DNA of 64,000 nucleotides from Fimbriimonadaceae bacterium (GCA_020850355.1 JADZEX010000021.1:142377-206376); one strand, 5' to 3'. Numbered from the stretch's first letter, positions 8,397 through 18,079 are shown. A program made the numbers and translations. The notes: generated from the letters alone by a model not told the origin.

Positions 8397-10832
8397 CTAC
8401 GGTTCCAACCGCCAGGACAGCATACCACCGGAGCAGCCCTCGCGCAGGTCGACCTCGATCCGCAGGGCGCTGGTGGTGACCGCCTCGCAAGTGACGCGGT
8501 TGTACTGGTCGGGCGCCACGCCGTAGACGCCGGCCGGCCGCACCGCCTGCCAGGTCTCGCCATCGCGCCAGAGCAGTCGCCAGGCGGCCGGCACGCGGCA
8601 CTGCCCCTGACCGGTGTCGTCGAACCAGTAGACGCGCACCCCGGTCACCGGGCGCGCCGGTTCGAGCGCCAGCTCGATCCACTCCCGGCCGCCGCGGTGG
8701 TCCCACCAGGTGAAGCGCCGGCGCGTCTGGTCATTGCTGCTGGCGGGATCGCCGGGATCCAAGACTGCGCTGACCGTGTCGCCGGACCAGCAGTGCGAGG
8801 CCCGGACCGGGCTCGGCTGTGGCCGCGGCCAGACTCGCGTGGCGGCCGGGTCGACCAGCGGGAAGGCGCTGATCCGCAGCCGCGCGCAGCCCATCGGGAT
8901 CAGCCGCAGCGGCTCGCGGGGGCCCTCGGCCGCGAACGGTCCGGGCTCGACCTCGCCGACCAGGCCGTTCTCCTGGAGCTGCCAGTTGGCGATCCGGCGC
9001 CCGGTGGCGCGCAGCTCCAGCGGTACCTCGGGCACCCACGGCTGCGCCGGCAGTTCGCCGGTCCGGCGGAACTCTAGGTCGGCCACGGGATCCGCGCCGG
9101 TCAGCTCCAGGCCGTAGTTCCAGGGCCCCGTCGGCCACAACTCCTCGCCGTGCCACGGATCCTCGGCGGCGCCGTAGCGGCGGGTCTCGCTGGGGATCGC
9201 CAGCGCCCAGGTCAGCGGCCCGCGGTCGATGCTGACCGTCCCGCGGTTGCCTTCCCAACGCCGTAGCCGCAGCGGCATCGGCAGCTTCAGGTGGACCTCG
9301 TCGCCGTCGCTCCAGGTGCGCTCGATCTGCACCCAGGATCCTGCCGCGGGGCTGGCGTCCTGGCCAGCCACCGACACGGTGGCGTTCGGACACCAGGCCG
9401 GAATCCGCAGCGTCAGCGGGAAGGCGACGTCGCGCGGGGTCTGCAGGTGCAGGTGGACGACATCGTCGAAGGGGTACGCGGTGTCTTCGCTGAGCCGCAC
9501 CGTGGTGCTGCCGTCGCCGACCCGTGCGGTCACTTGCGACGGCGCGTAGAGCGCGGCGGCCAGCCCGCCGCCGGGCGTCGCCAACCAGAGCTGCTCGGTG
9601 TAGGTCGGCCAGCCAAAGGCGACGTTGTGCTGGCAACAGCGGAAGGCGCGGGGGTTGTAGCTGAACATGTCCCCGCCGTTCTCGATGTCCGGCGCCTTGC
9701 TGCCGCGGTCGAGCTGCACCTGGTTCGGGCAGGTCAGGTAGTGCAACGCCCGCAGGTCGGCGGTCTGCGCGGCGGGCAAGCTGTTGAAGGCAACATCCTC
9801 GGTGCGCGCCGCCCAGAGCGGGTCGCCGGTCAGCCGCAGCAGCAGGCCAGCGCTGTAGATGAACTCGGTCATCGTGCAGGTCTCGGCGCCCTGCCGCGGA
9901 CCACGGTAACCCGGCCGGGCGTTTTCGTCGGCGCCAAACAGCCCGCCAGGGACCTCGCCGTACTCGCCCCAGACCTGCGCGTAGACCTGCCGCGTGGCCG
10001 CCAGGTGCGCCGGATCACCGCTCTGCGCCCACCACTGCGCTGGCCCGCGGAAGGCCTCGGCCGCGTTCACGCCGTGGTGGCTCGGCACGCTGCTGCTCCA
10101 CGGCGCGGTGTGCTCGTGATTGCGCTGCGCCAGCGCCAGCAGCCACGCCTCGCCAGTCTGGTTGTACAGCCAGTGCAGCCAATCGAGCTGGTCGGCGCCG
10201 CGGATCCAGCCCCACCAGCGGCGGGAGTCGGGGTGAGCCAGGAACTGCTCGTCGGGAATCGCTGCCAGGAACTGCGCGTAGCGCAGCATCAGCGGCAGCA
10301 CGCGGGCGTCCGCGGTGGCCTCCCAGTGGCTGCGCAGCGCGAACAGCATCACCATGTTCGGCCACAGGTCGAGCAGCCGCTTGTTCTCGCGCGGGCCGAA
10401 CCAGCCGTCGGGCTCCTGGCTGCGGAGCACAGCCTCGATCCAGCGCTCTGCCTCGGCCAGCAGGCGCGGATCGCCGGTCAGGTGGGCCAGTTGCAGGTAG
10501 CCGCGCAGCCAGTAGGGCAGCTCCTCCCAGGGCGAGTGCCCCTGCCCGTCGGCCGCCGCCCAGGCGTTGCCCTCGAAGCGGCAGAAGCTGGCGATCTCCG
10601 GCAAGTGACCGGTCAAGCCGTGAGCCATCAGCCGCAACTGCTCGGCCACCCAACCCTCGGCGGTGACGGCGCCCAGCGGCAGCTTCACCAGCGGGCTTGG
10701 CCGCAACGGCGGGCGGTGACCCTGGTACAGCGCCGGCCCCGCCGGCAGCACGCGCAGCTCGCGGATCATACCTGCCTCCTGCGCCCCGCCGCACGTCGCG
10801 GCCAGCAGCCCGGCGCCCAGCCAGCGCCACAT
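8397..10832 (-). CDS. Secreted GH127 beta-L-arabinofuranosidase (DUF1680 family)
   Basis: The 811-residue protein starts with a signal peptide (MWRWLGAGLLAATCGGAQEA). The GH127 (alpha/alpha)6 barrel is recognisable throughout. The zinc-thiolate active site of the family is present: Glu317 and Cys319 in GAETCTMTEF, and Cys399-Cys400 in FRCCQHN, matching the Glu/Cys and Cys-Cys signature of the characterised beta-L-arabinofuranosidase. These enzymes release L-arabinofuranose from plant arabino-oligosaccharides with Cys as nucleophile. The last ~150 residues look like an extra beta-sandwich (discoidin-like), which would be an accessory binding domain. GAGGAG lies upstream of the start. It sits 31 bases after the beta-helix protein gene, consistent with a shared plant-polysaccharide operon. 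Confidence 0.9.
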   Translation of the reverse strand: MWRWLGAGLLAATCGGAQEAGMIRELRVLPAGPALYQGHRPPLRPSPLVKLPLGAVTAEGWVAEQLRLMAHGLTGHLPEIASFCRFEGNAWAAADGQGHSPWEELPYWLRGYLQLAHLTGDPRLLAEAERWIEAVLRSQEPDGWFGPRENKRLLDLWPNMVMLFALRSHWEATADARVLPLMLRYAQFLAAIPDEQFLAHPDSRRWWGWIRGADQLDWLHWLYNQTGEAWLLALAQRNHEHTAPWSSSVPSHHGVNAAEAFRGPAQWWAQSGDPAHLAATRQVYAQVWGEYGEVPGGLFGADENARPGYRGPRQGAETCTMTEFIYSAGLLLRLTGDPLWAARTEDVAFNSLPAAQTADLRALHYLTCPNQVQLDRGSKAPDIENGGDMFSYNPRAFRCCQHNVAFGWPTYTEQLWLATPGGGLAAALYAPSQVTARVGDGSTTVRLSEDTAYPFDDVVHLHLQTPRDVAFPLTLRIPAWCPNATVSVAGQDASPAAGSWVQIERTWSDGDEVHLKLPMPLRLRRWEGNRGTVSIDRGPLTWALAIPSETRRYGAAEDPWHGEELWPTGPWNYGLELTGADPVADLEFRRTGELPAQPWVPEVPLELRATGRRIANWQLQENGLVGEVEPGPFAAEGPREPLRLIPMGCARLRISAFPLVDPAATRVWPRPQPSPVRASHCWSGDTVSAVLDPGDPASSNDQTRRRFTWWDHRGGREWIELALEPARPVTGVRVYWFDDTGQGQCRVPAAWRLLWRDGETWQAVRPAGVYGVAPDQYNRVTCEAVTTSALRIEVDLREGCSGGMLSWRLEP

Positions 10833-10863
10833 CGCAGTCTCCTCGCCGCCGGCTGGCGCGGCC

Positions 10864-13800
10864 TCAGTGCCCGGCGGCGGGGGCCCGCCAGTCGCGCTTC
10901 GTCACGGGCGTCGTGCTGACCGGCCAACTGGCGCGGTAACGGTCCTGGTAGAGCCCAATCTGCTCGGCCGGGATCGGCCGGAAGCCGACCTGGCTGAGCA
11001 GCGGCGCATCGGGCCGCAGCCGGTAGTCGCCGGCGGCCGCGTCGACAAAGCCGGGGTCGGTCTCGGCGAACTCGCCGTTCTCGACCAGGTTCAGCACAGC
11101 CTGGTTGCCGGTGGTCAGGCGGCCACAGCGGTAGAACACGTTGCGCCAGAGGTGGTTGATCCCCGGCTCCTGCATCATCGTGGCGATCCGCGGGTAGCGC
11201 TGCAGGTAGAGCGCGCTGGTGAAGAACTCGGCCGGGCTCTTCCGGTCGGCGATCATCCGCCAGACGCTGTTGCCGCTGTTCCAGCCGCCGGAGACGCCCT
11301 GTTTGCAGTCGATGAACAGGTTGTTGTCCATCACATTGTCGCGTCCGCTGTTCATCTGCACGGCGCCAAAGTTGCCGTTGGCGCTGCGGATGAAGATGTT
11401 GCCGTAGACCACCATGTCACTGATGGCGTCGTCGAAGCGAATCGCCGCCTGCCCGTGGACCGCGGCGCCCTCGCCCGGCTTGCCGCAGTTGGTGAAGCGG
11501 TTGTACCGGAAGATCACCCCGCGGTAGGTCGGGTTCATGAACAGCTCCATGGCGCCCTGGTCGTCGGACTCCAGCACGGCGCTATGGACCTCGTTGAACT
11601 CAATCAGGTGGTCGTTGCCCTCGATTCGCATCACGCTGCTGGGGCAGTTGTACATCAGGTTGTGAGCCACCCGGTTGCCGACGCCTTCGAGCTGCACCGC
11701 CGGGGTGTAGGTCCGGTCGATTCGCCCGAAGTCCCAGATCCGGCAGTTCTCGACGACGTGCCGCCCCGGCGTCAGCGTGGCGCGGTCGCCGCCGATCACC
11801 TCGCTGGCGCGGCGGCCGATGGTGTGGATGTCGCAGCCCAGCAGCGTGTTGGCCTCGCCGCCCAGGATGCTGATGCCGTTGCCGGCGAAGCGACTGATGC
11901 TGCAGCCAGCCACCAGGCAGTTGCGGCAGTCGGTCAGCAGCAGCCCGTGGTGACGCGCCAGATCGAAGTTCAGACCCTCCAGCCGGACGTGGTTGACCTG
12001 TGCCATGGTGACCATCGGTGTGGGTGTCAGGCCGAGTTCGACGGTCGCCTGGGCCAGGTCACTGGGCGGATAGAGGTAGAGCCGGCCGCTGCGCCGGTCG
12101 AGGTAGTACTCGCCCGGCAGGTCCAACTCTTCGAGCAGGTTGAAGGCGTAGTACTGAATGCCCTGCCCCGGGTGCATCCCGGGCGGGCCGTAGAGGTAGG
12201 CCTGCCCACAGCTCAGCGTCTTGGTGGCCGGATCGATCTTGCTGACCTTGATGGTGGCGTCGGCCCAGAGGTACCGGAAGTAGCCGAACAGCCAGGGCTC
12301 TTCGGCCTGCGTCCAGCGCGCGTGCCGGTCGTCGAGATACTCCACCACCGACGGCTTGTTGGTGCCGCGATCGCCAGGTTCGACCAGCCGCTTGATGCCG
12401 ACGAAGCCCTGATTTGGCCAGCGCGCCAGGGTCTGCGCGCGGCCGTTGACGTACAGCTCCAGAGTCGGCGGCGCGGGCGGCTGGGCGAACCCGCGCACCG
12501 CCAGTTGGCCGTAGTCGCTAATGCCCTGCGCCTTGAGGTCAAACTCGACGACCTTGCCACGCGCCTCCTGCGGCAACCGCGCCAGGATCGCCGGGTCGGC
12601 CACCAGGCGGCTCTCGCGCAGGCGCTGGCCGCCGTAGAAGGTGGCCTTGCCCGGCTCGGTGGCACGCCAAACGGTCGGGCCGGCGGCGCTGCCGGAGTCG
12701 GCGGCCGTCAGCTCCAGCGGTCCGGCCACGGGGTACTCGCCGGGCAGCACCTGCACGGCGATGGCGCCCTTCTCACCGCGCGCTCGCAGAGCCCTGACCA
12801 GGTCGCGGGCGCGGGTCAGGCTGGCCACCGGCGCGGCCTGGGTGCCGGCGTTGGCGTCGACGCCTTGCGGGCTGAGCCAGACCTGCGCGGCGTAGGTCGG
12901 CACCGCCGGCACCAGCGCCCGGCTGGCCGCCACCTCGCGCGCGGGCAGGCCCTTGGCGACCCGATCCAACTCGGCGACTTTCTCGGCCGCCTCGAAGCGG
13001 TGCGGCTCGGGGTAGTCGCCGACCGCAGCGATCTTGGTGTACTCCGTCCGCGCCGCCGCGGTCTGGCCCTCGGCCTCGTAGCTCTGGGCGATCCGCAAGT
13101 GGGCGTAGCTGCGCAGCCCGAGTGGCGTGTCCGGCGAGGTTACCAACGCCTGGCAGGCCGTGCGGACCGCGGCGTACTGCTTGTTGGCCCACTGGCCGTG
13201 GGTCGCGCGAAAGCCCTCCATCAGCACCTCCCGCCGCTCGGCGGCCGCGGCCTCCGGCGACTCCGTGACGCCGAAGGTCGCCTTCAGGCGGTTGAACTCG
13301 GCCTTCACCACCGCCTTCGGCCAGGCGGCGCGGGCGACCTTGACCTCGTCCAGCAAGCCCCAGTAGTTGTGCCAGCCATTGCCCAGCGAGAACTCGCTGC
13401 CCAGCGAGAAGTCCCCGTCCCAGGGGTTCGGCAGCGCTGTGCTGCCCTGCTGGAAACCGTTGACGTAGGACGTCACCGACCCGGCCGTGCGGTCGACCAC
13501 CAGCGCGACGTGGGCCCATTGCTGCAAAGCCAGCTTGAGGGCCGCGCTGCCGCCGGTCGAGACGGTCTTGCCGTCGGCGGCTTTGTAGCAGAAGTACCAC
13601 ATCAACTGCCCGTTGCCGGACAGGTCGATCACCAGGTAGGCGTCGGGGTAGGTCCCGCTGGCGAAGATCCGCCGCTGGTTCTGGGGGTCGTTGATGGTGA
13701 ACTGCTGCGGTCGCAGCCAGGCACTGAAGGTCCAGGAGCCCTTCCCGAAGCGCTGTGCGGCCGGCAGGTTGACCGTGACGACGCCGGCCGGCTGCCCGTC

Positions 13801-14001
13801 GAAGGCCGCCGCGTGCCCCGCCGGCGAGGTCGCCCAGGCGGTCGTGACCTTGCCCGGCAGGTTGTTACCCGACCGGTCGGCGGCTGCGGCGCCGGTGCCT
13901 TCGTCGAAGGTGTAGTGCAGCAACAAGCCCTCCTGCGCGGTGGCGCAGGCGACGGTCAGCAGACTGCATAGCAGCAGCAGGCGATAGCGTGGCGGCAACA
14001 T
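10864..14001 (-). CDS. Secreted LamG-domain, right-handed beta-helix protein
   Basis: The 1045-residue protein has a signal peptide (MLPPRYRLLLLCSLLTVACA). A concanavalin-like LamG domain spans about 25-235 (LLLHYTFDEGTGAAAADRSG, then WTFSAWLRPQ and LLDEVKVARAAW). A short helical, TPR-like stretch covers about 255-340. From ~365 (VWLSPQGVDANAGTQAAPVA) comes a long parallel beta-helix with repeated N/V/G turns. This is the layout of many secreted pectinolytic or carbohydrate-binding proteins, but no catalytic site can be assigned with confidence, so it may be a lyase, isomerase or binding protein. It is first in a minus-strand unit with GH127 and FmdB, and its start is divergent from the ATPase cassette. 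Confidence 0.75.
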   Translation of the reverse strand: MLPPRYRLLLLCSLLTVACATAQEGLLLHYTFDEGTGAAAADRSGNNLPGKVTTAWATSPAGHAAAFDGQPAGVVTVNLPAAQRFGKGSWTFSAWLRPQQFTINDPQNQRRIFASGTYPDAYLVIDLSGNGQLMWYFCYKAADGKTVSTGGSAALKLALQQWAHVALVVDRTAGSVTSYVNGFQQGSTALPNPWDGDFSLGSEFSLGNGWHNYWGLLDEVKVARAAWPKAVVKAEFNRLKATFGVTESPEAAAAERREVLMEGFRATHGQWANKQYAAVRTACQALVTSPDTPLGLRSYAHLRIAQSYEAEGQTAAARTEYTKIAAVGDYPEPHRFEAAEKVAELDRVAKGLPAREVAASRALVPAVPTYAAQVWLSPQGVDANAGTQAAPVASLTRARDLVRALRARGEKGAIAVQVLPGEYPVAGPLELTAADSGSAAGPTVWRATEPGKATFYGGQRLRESRLVADPAILARLPQEARGKVVEFDLKAQGISDYGQLAVRGFAQPPAPPTLELYVNGRAQTLARWPNQGFVGIKRLVEPGDRGTNKPSVVEYLDDRHARWTQAEEPWLFGYFRYLWADATIKVSKIDPATKTLSCGQAYLYGPPGMHPGQGIQYYAFNLLEELDLPGEYYLDRRSGRLYLYPPSDLAQATVELGLTPTPMVTMAQVNHVRLEGLNFDLARHHGLLLTDCRNCLVAGCSISRFAGNGISILGGEANTLLGCDIHTIGRRASEVIGGDRATLTPGRHVVENCRIWDFGRIDRTYTPAVQLEGVGNRVAHNLMYNCPSSVMRIEGNDHLIEFNEVHSAVLESDDQGAMELFMNPTYRGVIFRYNRFTNCGKPGEGAAVHGQAAIRFDDAISDMVVYGNIFIRSANGNFGAVQMNSGRDNVMDNNLFIDCKQGVSGGWNSGNSVWRMIADRKSPAEFFTSALYLQRYPRIATMMQEPGINHLWRNVFYRCGRLTTGNQAVLNLVENGEFAETDPGFVDAAAGDYRLRPDAPLLSQVGFRPIPAEQIGLYQDRYRASWPVSTTPVTKRDWRAPAAGH

Positions 14002-14095
14002 CGGATCGCTCTCCCAGGCCAGGCGGCTGGTGGTTCGACGGCGTGGGTCGGAATCCTGTTCGCGACCGTCGACGAGGGGCCGGCCGTGGAGGCGC

Positions 14096-14101
14096 TATAA
14101 T
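14096..14101 (+). promoter_or_regulatory. Probable -10 element of the ATPase/DUF4276 cassette
   Basis: A perfect TATAAT lies 20 bases upstream of the ATPase ATG, in otherwise very GC-rich DNA. No convincing -35 is seen; the best candidate, TCGACG, is 21 bases away. The leader would be very short. Confidence 0.5.
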
Positions 14102-14121
14102 GCGGGCTGGGGTAACGACCG

Positions 14122-15363
14122 ATGCTCAATCGGCTGCACGTCACGGGCTTCAAGTCGCTGCGCGACGCGACGGTCGAGTTCGCGCCGCTAACCGTCGTGT
14201 TCGGCCCCAACGCCGCCGGCAAGAGCAACCTGCTGGACGCGGTGCAGGTGCTCTCGTTGCTGGGCACCGCGCGTACCGTGGCCGCGGCGCTGGAGGATCC
14301 GGCCGTGCGCGGTCGCCCGGCCGAGGCTTTCGCGCTGCCCGCCGGCGGCCTGGCGGCCTGGCACCAGCTCGCCGAAGCGCGGCTGGAGCTGGCGGCTGAC
14401 CTCGCCCTGGCCAGCGGCGACTACCGCTATCGCGTCGAAGTGGGCGTGGAGCCAGCGGCGGGGCAGCTCCGCGTCACCGATGAGCGGCTCACCAGCCTGA
14501 CAGCCCGCGGCGAGTCCAAGCGGTTGGCGCCTCGGATCGGCCGCGACGGCGACCATCTCCGGGTCCGCCAGCGGGGCAGCGGCGGGCATCCCTACCAGGA
14601 GCAACTCGGGCTCGGACACACGCTGCTCTCCGATGGCCGGTTCGCTGGGGACCAGTACCCTGAGATTGTCGAGACCCGGGCCGAGCTGGCCGCCTGGCGG
14701 GTCTACTACCTCGACCCGCGGACCGCGATGCGCCAACCAGCACCGCCGCGGGAAGCCGACGACATCGGTCCGCTCGGCGCAGACCTTGCCCCGTTCCTGA
14801 ATCGTCTGCAGGCAGCGCCGGAGCACGGCCGCTGCTACCAGCGGCTGCAAGAACTGGTGCGGTACCTGATCCCGGCCGTCAGCGCGGTGCAGGTCGAACT
14901 CGACCAGCGCCGCGGGGTGCTCGACCTGACGGTGGTGGAGGGCGGGGTGGAGTACTCCAGCCGGGTGGTTTCCGAGGGCACCTTGCGCGTGCTGGCGCTC
15001 TGCGCCCTCGCCGTCAACCCGTGGCGCGCTCAGCTGGTGGGGTACGAGGAGCCCGAGAACGGCGTCCATCCGCGGCGCCTGGAGCAGATCGCCAACCTGC
15101 TGCTGGACGTCGCCGAGAGCGGCACCCAGGTGATCCTGACGACCCATTCGCCGCTGCTGGTGCGGCACTTCGCCGAGGCCCGGCGCCAGGATCCGGACCA
15201 GATTCGCCTGCTGGCGGTGCACCGCGACCGGCAGGGCACCTCCTTCGAGCCCTTCGACGATCGCGACCTGTTCCTGGATGCAGACATCGACGACAGTCTC
15301 AGCGAGCCGCTGGCAGCGCCCCGCCTGGAGACGGCCCTGGCGCGTGGGTGGTTCGATGCCTGA
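14122..15363 (+). CDS. AAA/ABC-type ATPase of an OLD/RecF-like defence-type cassette
   Basis: The 413-residue protein starts MLNRLHVTGFKSLRDATVEF and carries Walker A GPNAAGKSN (about 32-40), a signature-like SEGTLRVLAL, Walker B-type LVGYEEPENGVHP and a switch-like ILTTHSP near 340. This is the AAA_21 or COG4637-type SMC/RecF-like ATPase. Members commonly sit beside a small TOPRIM or DUF4276-like partner in phage-defence modules. The next gene overlaps it by 8 bases (ATGCCTGA), which supports one functional unit. Function in phage defence is inference from family and context. It lies between two carbohydrate gene clusters with no relation to either. Confidence 0.85.
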   Translation: MLNRLHVTGFKSLRDATVEFAPLTVVFGPNAAGKSNLLDAVQVLSLLGTARTVAAALEDPAVRGRPAEAFALPAGGLAAWHQLAEARLELAADLALASGDYRYRVEVGVEPAAGQLRVTDERLTSLTARGESKRLAPRIGRDGDHLRVRQRGSGGHPYQEQLGLGHTLLSDGRFAGDQYPEIVETRAELAAWRVYYLDPRTAMRQPAPPREADDIGPLGADLAPFLNRLQAAPEHGRCYQRLQELVRYLIPAVSAVQVELDQRRGVLDLTVVEGGVEYSSRVVSEGTLRVLALCALAVNPWRAQLVGYEEPENGVHPRRLEQIANLLLDVAESGTQVILTTHSPLLVRHFAEARRQDPDQIRLLAVHRDRQGTSFEPFDDRDLFLDADIDDSLSEPLAAPRLETALARGWFDA

Positions 15364-15961
15364 CCCGCGTCGCGTCGTGGTCTTCGCCGAAGACACCGCC
15401 ACCGACCAGTACGGCCAGGCTCTCCTGGAGCGCCTCGGCGGCGAGGGCGGAGTCAGCTTGGAGGTGGTCTCGGCTGTCCGGGAGGGCGGCGCCGCACGGG
15501 CGGTCAACGAGCTGGTTGCCTACCAGCGCCGGTGCCAGCGCCGCGGGGTGGCCCGCGGCCCGGTCGACCTCGGCGTGGTGATCCTCGACGCCGACCGCAA
15601 GGGTTGGGCGGACAGCCGGAAGCGCCTGCTCCAAGCCATCGACCCCGCGACCTTCCCGCTGGTCGCCGTCGGGTGCCCCGACCCGCATGTTGAGCGCTGG
15701 TACCTGGCCGACCGCAGTGCGTTTCGGCAGACCTACGGCGCCGAGCCCGCGACGCCGTCGCCAGGACGCCCTGGCACGGACTGCAAGCGGCTGATCCTCG
15801 AGGCCTTGCGAGCGGCCGGCGATCCGTTGCCGCGACTGTATCCCAGCGCCGCCGGGCGACTGGTGCAGGCGCAGGACCTCGAGCGCGCCGGGCGTGAAGT
15901 CGCCGAGCTGGACCACTTCATCAAGGAGTTGCGAGCGGCGCTACAGCGCCTCGCCGGCTGA
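15356..15961 (+). CDS. DUF4276-like/TOPRIM-like partner of the ATPase
   Basis: The ATG inside the ATPase stop region gives 201 residues starting MPDPRRVVVFAEDTATDQY. An acidic start (VVFAEDTATDQYGQALLERL) resembles the first TOPRIM/DUF4276 motif. VVILDADRKG supplies the D-x-D, and CPDPHVERWYLAD matches the conserved E-x-W(Y)L-x-D of DUF4276-like proteins. These are putative nucleases or effector partners whose activity has to be demonstrated. Translational coupling to the ATPase argues for a complex. Its 3' end overlaps the convergent acetamidase gene by 21 bases. Confidence 0.7.
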   Translation: MPDPRRVVVFAEDTATDQYGQALLERLGGEGGVSLEVVSAVREGGAARAVNELVAYQRRCQRRGVARGPVDLGVVILDADRKGWADSRKRLLQAIDPATFPLVAVGCPDPHVERWYLADRSAFRQTYGAEPATPSPGRPGTDCKRLILEALRAAGDPLPRLYPSAAGRLVQAQDLERAGREVAELDHFIKELRAALQRLAG

Positions 15962-16936
15962 CGCCTGGCCGGCCTTGGGCAGCAGCCGCCGAGGGAACTT
16001 CGCGACGACCGTGTACTGCGGGTCGACGATGTTGCCGATCCGCATCCGGCCGGCCTGGCTGTTGACCTGCCAGGCCTCCTGGCGGTCGTAACCGTGCTCT
16101 TCACACAGCCAGTGCAGCAGCTCGACCTGGGCGATTTGCAGCGCCTCCAGCAGCGGTCGCCCGCTGCCGGCGGTCATGATCCAGTCGGCGTCGCGCAGTC
16201 GCGGCCACTGCGGGGTCGGGCCGCGCAGGACCTCCAGTCGCAAGGTCACTTCGGCGCTGGTCTCCAGGGCGCTGCGGCACAGCTCGCCATCGCCCTGGGC
16301 GGCGTGGATGTCGCCGAAGCAGAGCAGCGCCCCGGGGACCCAGACCGGCAGGTACAGCGTCGCGCCGACGCGGGTCTCGCAGCAGTCCAGGTTGCCGCCA
16401 TACTCGCCCGGTGCCAGCGTCGTCTCGACGCGACCATAGCGCGGGGCGACGCCGATGCTGCCGACGAACGGCTCGAGTGGGATCTCTACCGCGCCGATTT
16501 GGCTGTCCGGGAGTTCCAGCCGGCCGACCTCCCGCGTCAGGTCGAGCTGCCATTCGAACATCCGGTTCGGCAGCGGGTCGTTCAGCAGCAGCTTGCGCCC
16601 GGGCACCTCGCCAGTCAGGCTGCCCATGCCAGCGCCCTGCGAGCTCCAGGCGGTGTCACGGGTCAGGGTGATCGCCTCGATGTGGACCGCCAGCACATCG
16701 TGGACCGCGGCGCCGTCGACATGGATCGGGCCGACACAGGGGTTGCTGGTGAGGTAATGGAAGCCCCGGTCCTCGGGCTGCATCGTCGTCGGCAGCGGCT
16801 GCCGGCGGTCGTCCCAGCCGCGGGCGTCGCGGGTCGCCACCGTGATCGTATCGCCGTCGCCGACGTGGAACGCCGGCGGCACGCCGCCAAAGGTGTAGAC
16901 GTAGCGCCGTGGTTCGAGGTGGTGGTGCTGCGGCAT
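15941..16936 (-). CDS. Acetamidase/formamidase family protein
   Basis: This 331-residue protein has the FmdA/AmdA family signatures: TSNPCVGPIHVDGAAVHDVLAV (here in two adjacent pieces), GVAPRYGRVETTLAPGEYGGN and the highly conserved GDIHAAQGDGE near residue 210-220. The family hydrolyses short-chain amides such as formamide and acetamide to the acid and ammonia; the real substrate is unknown. The gene lies just after the oligogalacturonate lyase gene on the same strand (6-base gap) and may be the last member of the long minus-strand operon that starts near 26.1 kb. Its 3' end overlaps the convergent DUF4276-like gene. Confidence 0.85.
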   Translation of the reverse strand: MPQHHHLEPRRYVYTFGGVPPAFHVGDGDTITVATRDARGWDDRRQPLPTTMQPEDRGFHYLTSNPCVGPIHVDGAAVHDVLAVHIEAITLTRDTAWSSQGAGMGSLTGEVPGRKLLLNDPLPNRMFEWQLDLTREVGRLELPDSQIGAVEIPLEPFVGSIGVAPRYGRVETTLAPGEYGGNLDCCETRVGATLYLPVWVPGALLCFGDIHAAQGDGELCRSALETSAEVTLRLEVLRGPTPQWPRLRDADWIMTAGSGRPLLEALQIAQVELLHWLCEEHGYDRQEAWQVNSQAGRMRIGNIVDPQYTVVAKFPRRLLPKAGQASAGEAL

Positions 16937-16942
16937 CGCCGG

Positions 16943-18079
16943 TTACTCCGGGACGTCGACGCGGTAGACCCCGACGCTGCCGCCACGGTCGCTGTTGAAC
17001 AGGATCTGCCGGTCGTCGAGCGTGAACACCGGGTGCGGGTGCGAGGGCTGGTCCTGCCACGAGGTGTCGTGCCGACAGAGTGGCGTGAGGTGGCACATTT
17101 CGTCGTCGCCGTGGTCGATCACCGCCAGCACGCCCTGGCCCTGCGGCACGTCGGGCAGGCGACAGCAGTCGCCGACAAAGCGCGTGCCGACGTGATTGGC
17201 CTGAATGTGCGAGGGCATCCCGCCCGGGAAGCGGTAGAACCGCGCCTCGTGCTCCAGCACATCGGTGACCACGTTGTAGTGGACCCAATCCTTGGCGGTG
17301 GGGGTCATCCGCTGGCTGAACTGCACCAGCAGCCGGCCGTCATCGAGGAAGGTCTCGTGGCCGGACCGGCTGACGTAGCGGCCGCGGTCGAGGATCGGCG
17401 TGGCCTGATGCGTCGCCGCGTTGAGGGTCCAGAGGCGCTGCACCTGTTCCCAGGGGCCCTCGTGGCAGAAGACCACCCAGTTCGGTTCGGTCGGGCTGAC
17501 GTTGACGTGGCTGATCCACTCCCGCTCGCCCCACAGGCAGCTCGACTTGGCGCTGTCCACCTCCACCCGAAAGATCAGGCAACTCGGCCGGCGGAACAGC
17601 CGCTCGTAGAAGTCGCTGTATTGGAAGCCGGTGAAGGTGTTGGTCTGCAACACCTCGGCGACCGCGAAGGTGACCGTCTGACCATCGAAGCTGGGGCTCA
17701 GGATCGAGGCGCGGTAGCCCTCGTTGACGGTGTGGATCACCTCGGCCTGGAACGTCGCCAGGTCGATCCGGTAGACCTGCTGCCCGCTGCAGACGCAGAC
17801 CACCTCGCGGCCGGGGAGCCAGGTCGAGTTGTGCCCGGCGACGCCGTTCGGCAGGTCGCTGATCTGCACCAGTTGGCCGCTGGTCAGGTCCAACAGATGG
17901 GCCTGCACCCGCCCGGCGACCTCTCGGCTGACCAACAGCCGCTGGCCGTGCAGCACCGGCTGCGTGAAGTAGGGGTACCAGCTCCGCACGCCGTCGTCGG
18001 TCAGCTTGGTGACCGGTCGGCCGGTCAGCGGGTCGGCGGCGGTGACGGGCGTCAGGTGGGTGACGGTGCCGAGCGACAT
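16943..18079 (-). CDS. PL22 oligogalacturonate lyase-like beta-propeller
   Basis: The 378-residue protein has no signal peptide, as expected for the cytoplasmic PL22 enzymes that split oligogalacturonides into unsaturated monomers. The seven-bladed propeller is visible. Family hallmarks are WISHVNVSPTEPNWVVFCHEG (in two overlapping parts), the SRSGHETF stretch, and SHPHPVFTLDDRQILFNSD near the C-terminus, which carry the His residues of the metal/catalytic site. AGGAG precedes the start. Presence of this enzyme is the strongest hint that pectin is a substrate of the organism. It sits 77 bases after the upstream oxidoreductase and 6 bases before acetamidase. Confidence 0.85.
   Translation of the reverse strand: MSLGTVTHLTPVTAADPLTGRPVTKLTDDGVRSWYPYFTQPVLHGQRLLVSREVAGRVQAHLLDLTSGQLVQISDLPNGVAGHNSTWLPGREVVCVCSGQQVYRIDLATFQAEVIHTVNEGYRASILSPSFDGQTVTFAVAEVLQTNTFTGFQYSDFYERLFRRPSCLIFRVEVDSAKSSCLWGEREWISHVNVSPTEPNWVVFCHEGPWEQVQRLWTLNAATHQATPILDRGRYVSRSGHETFLDDGRLLVQFSQRMTPTAKDWVHYNVVTDVLEHEARFYRFPGGMPSHIQANHVGTRFVGDCCRLPDVPQGQGVLAVIDHGDDEMCHLTPLCRHDTSWQDQPSHPHPVFTLDDRQILFNSDRGGSVGVYRVDVPE

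Noticed and set aside
10867..13971. A 1034-residue plus-strand open frame opposite the LamG/beta-helix gene
   Set aside because: Its product is Val/Arg/Ala-rich without motifs, while the minus-strand frame has a signal peptide and recognisable domains.
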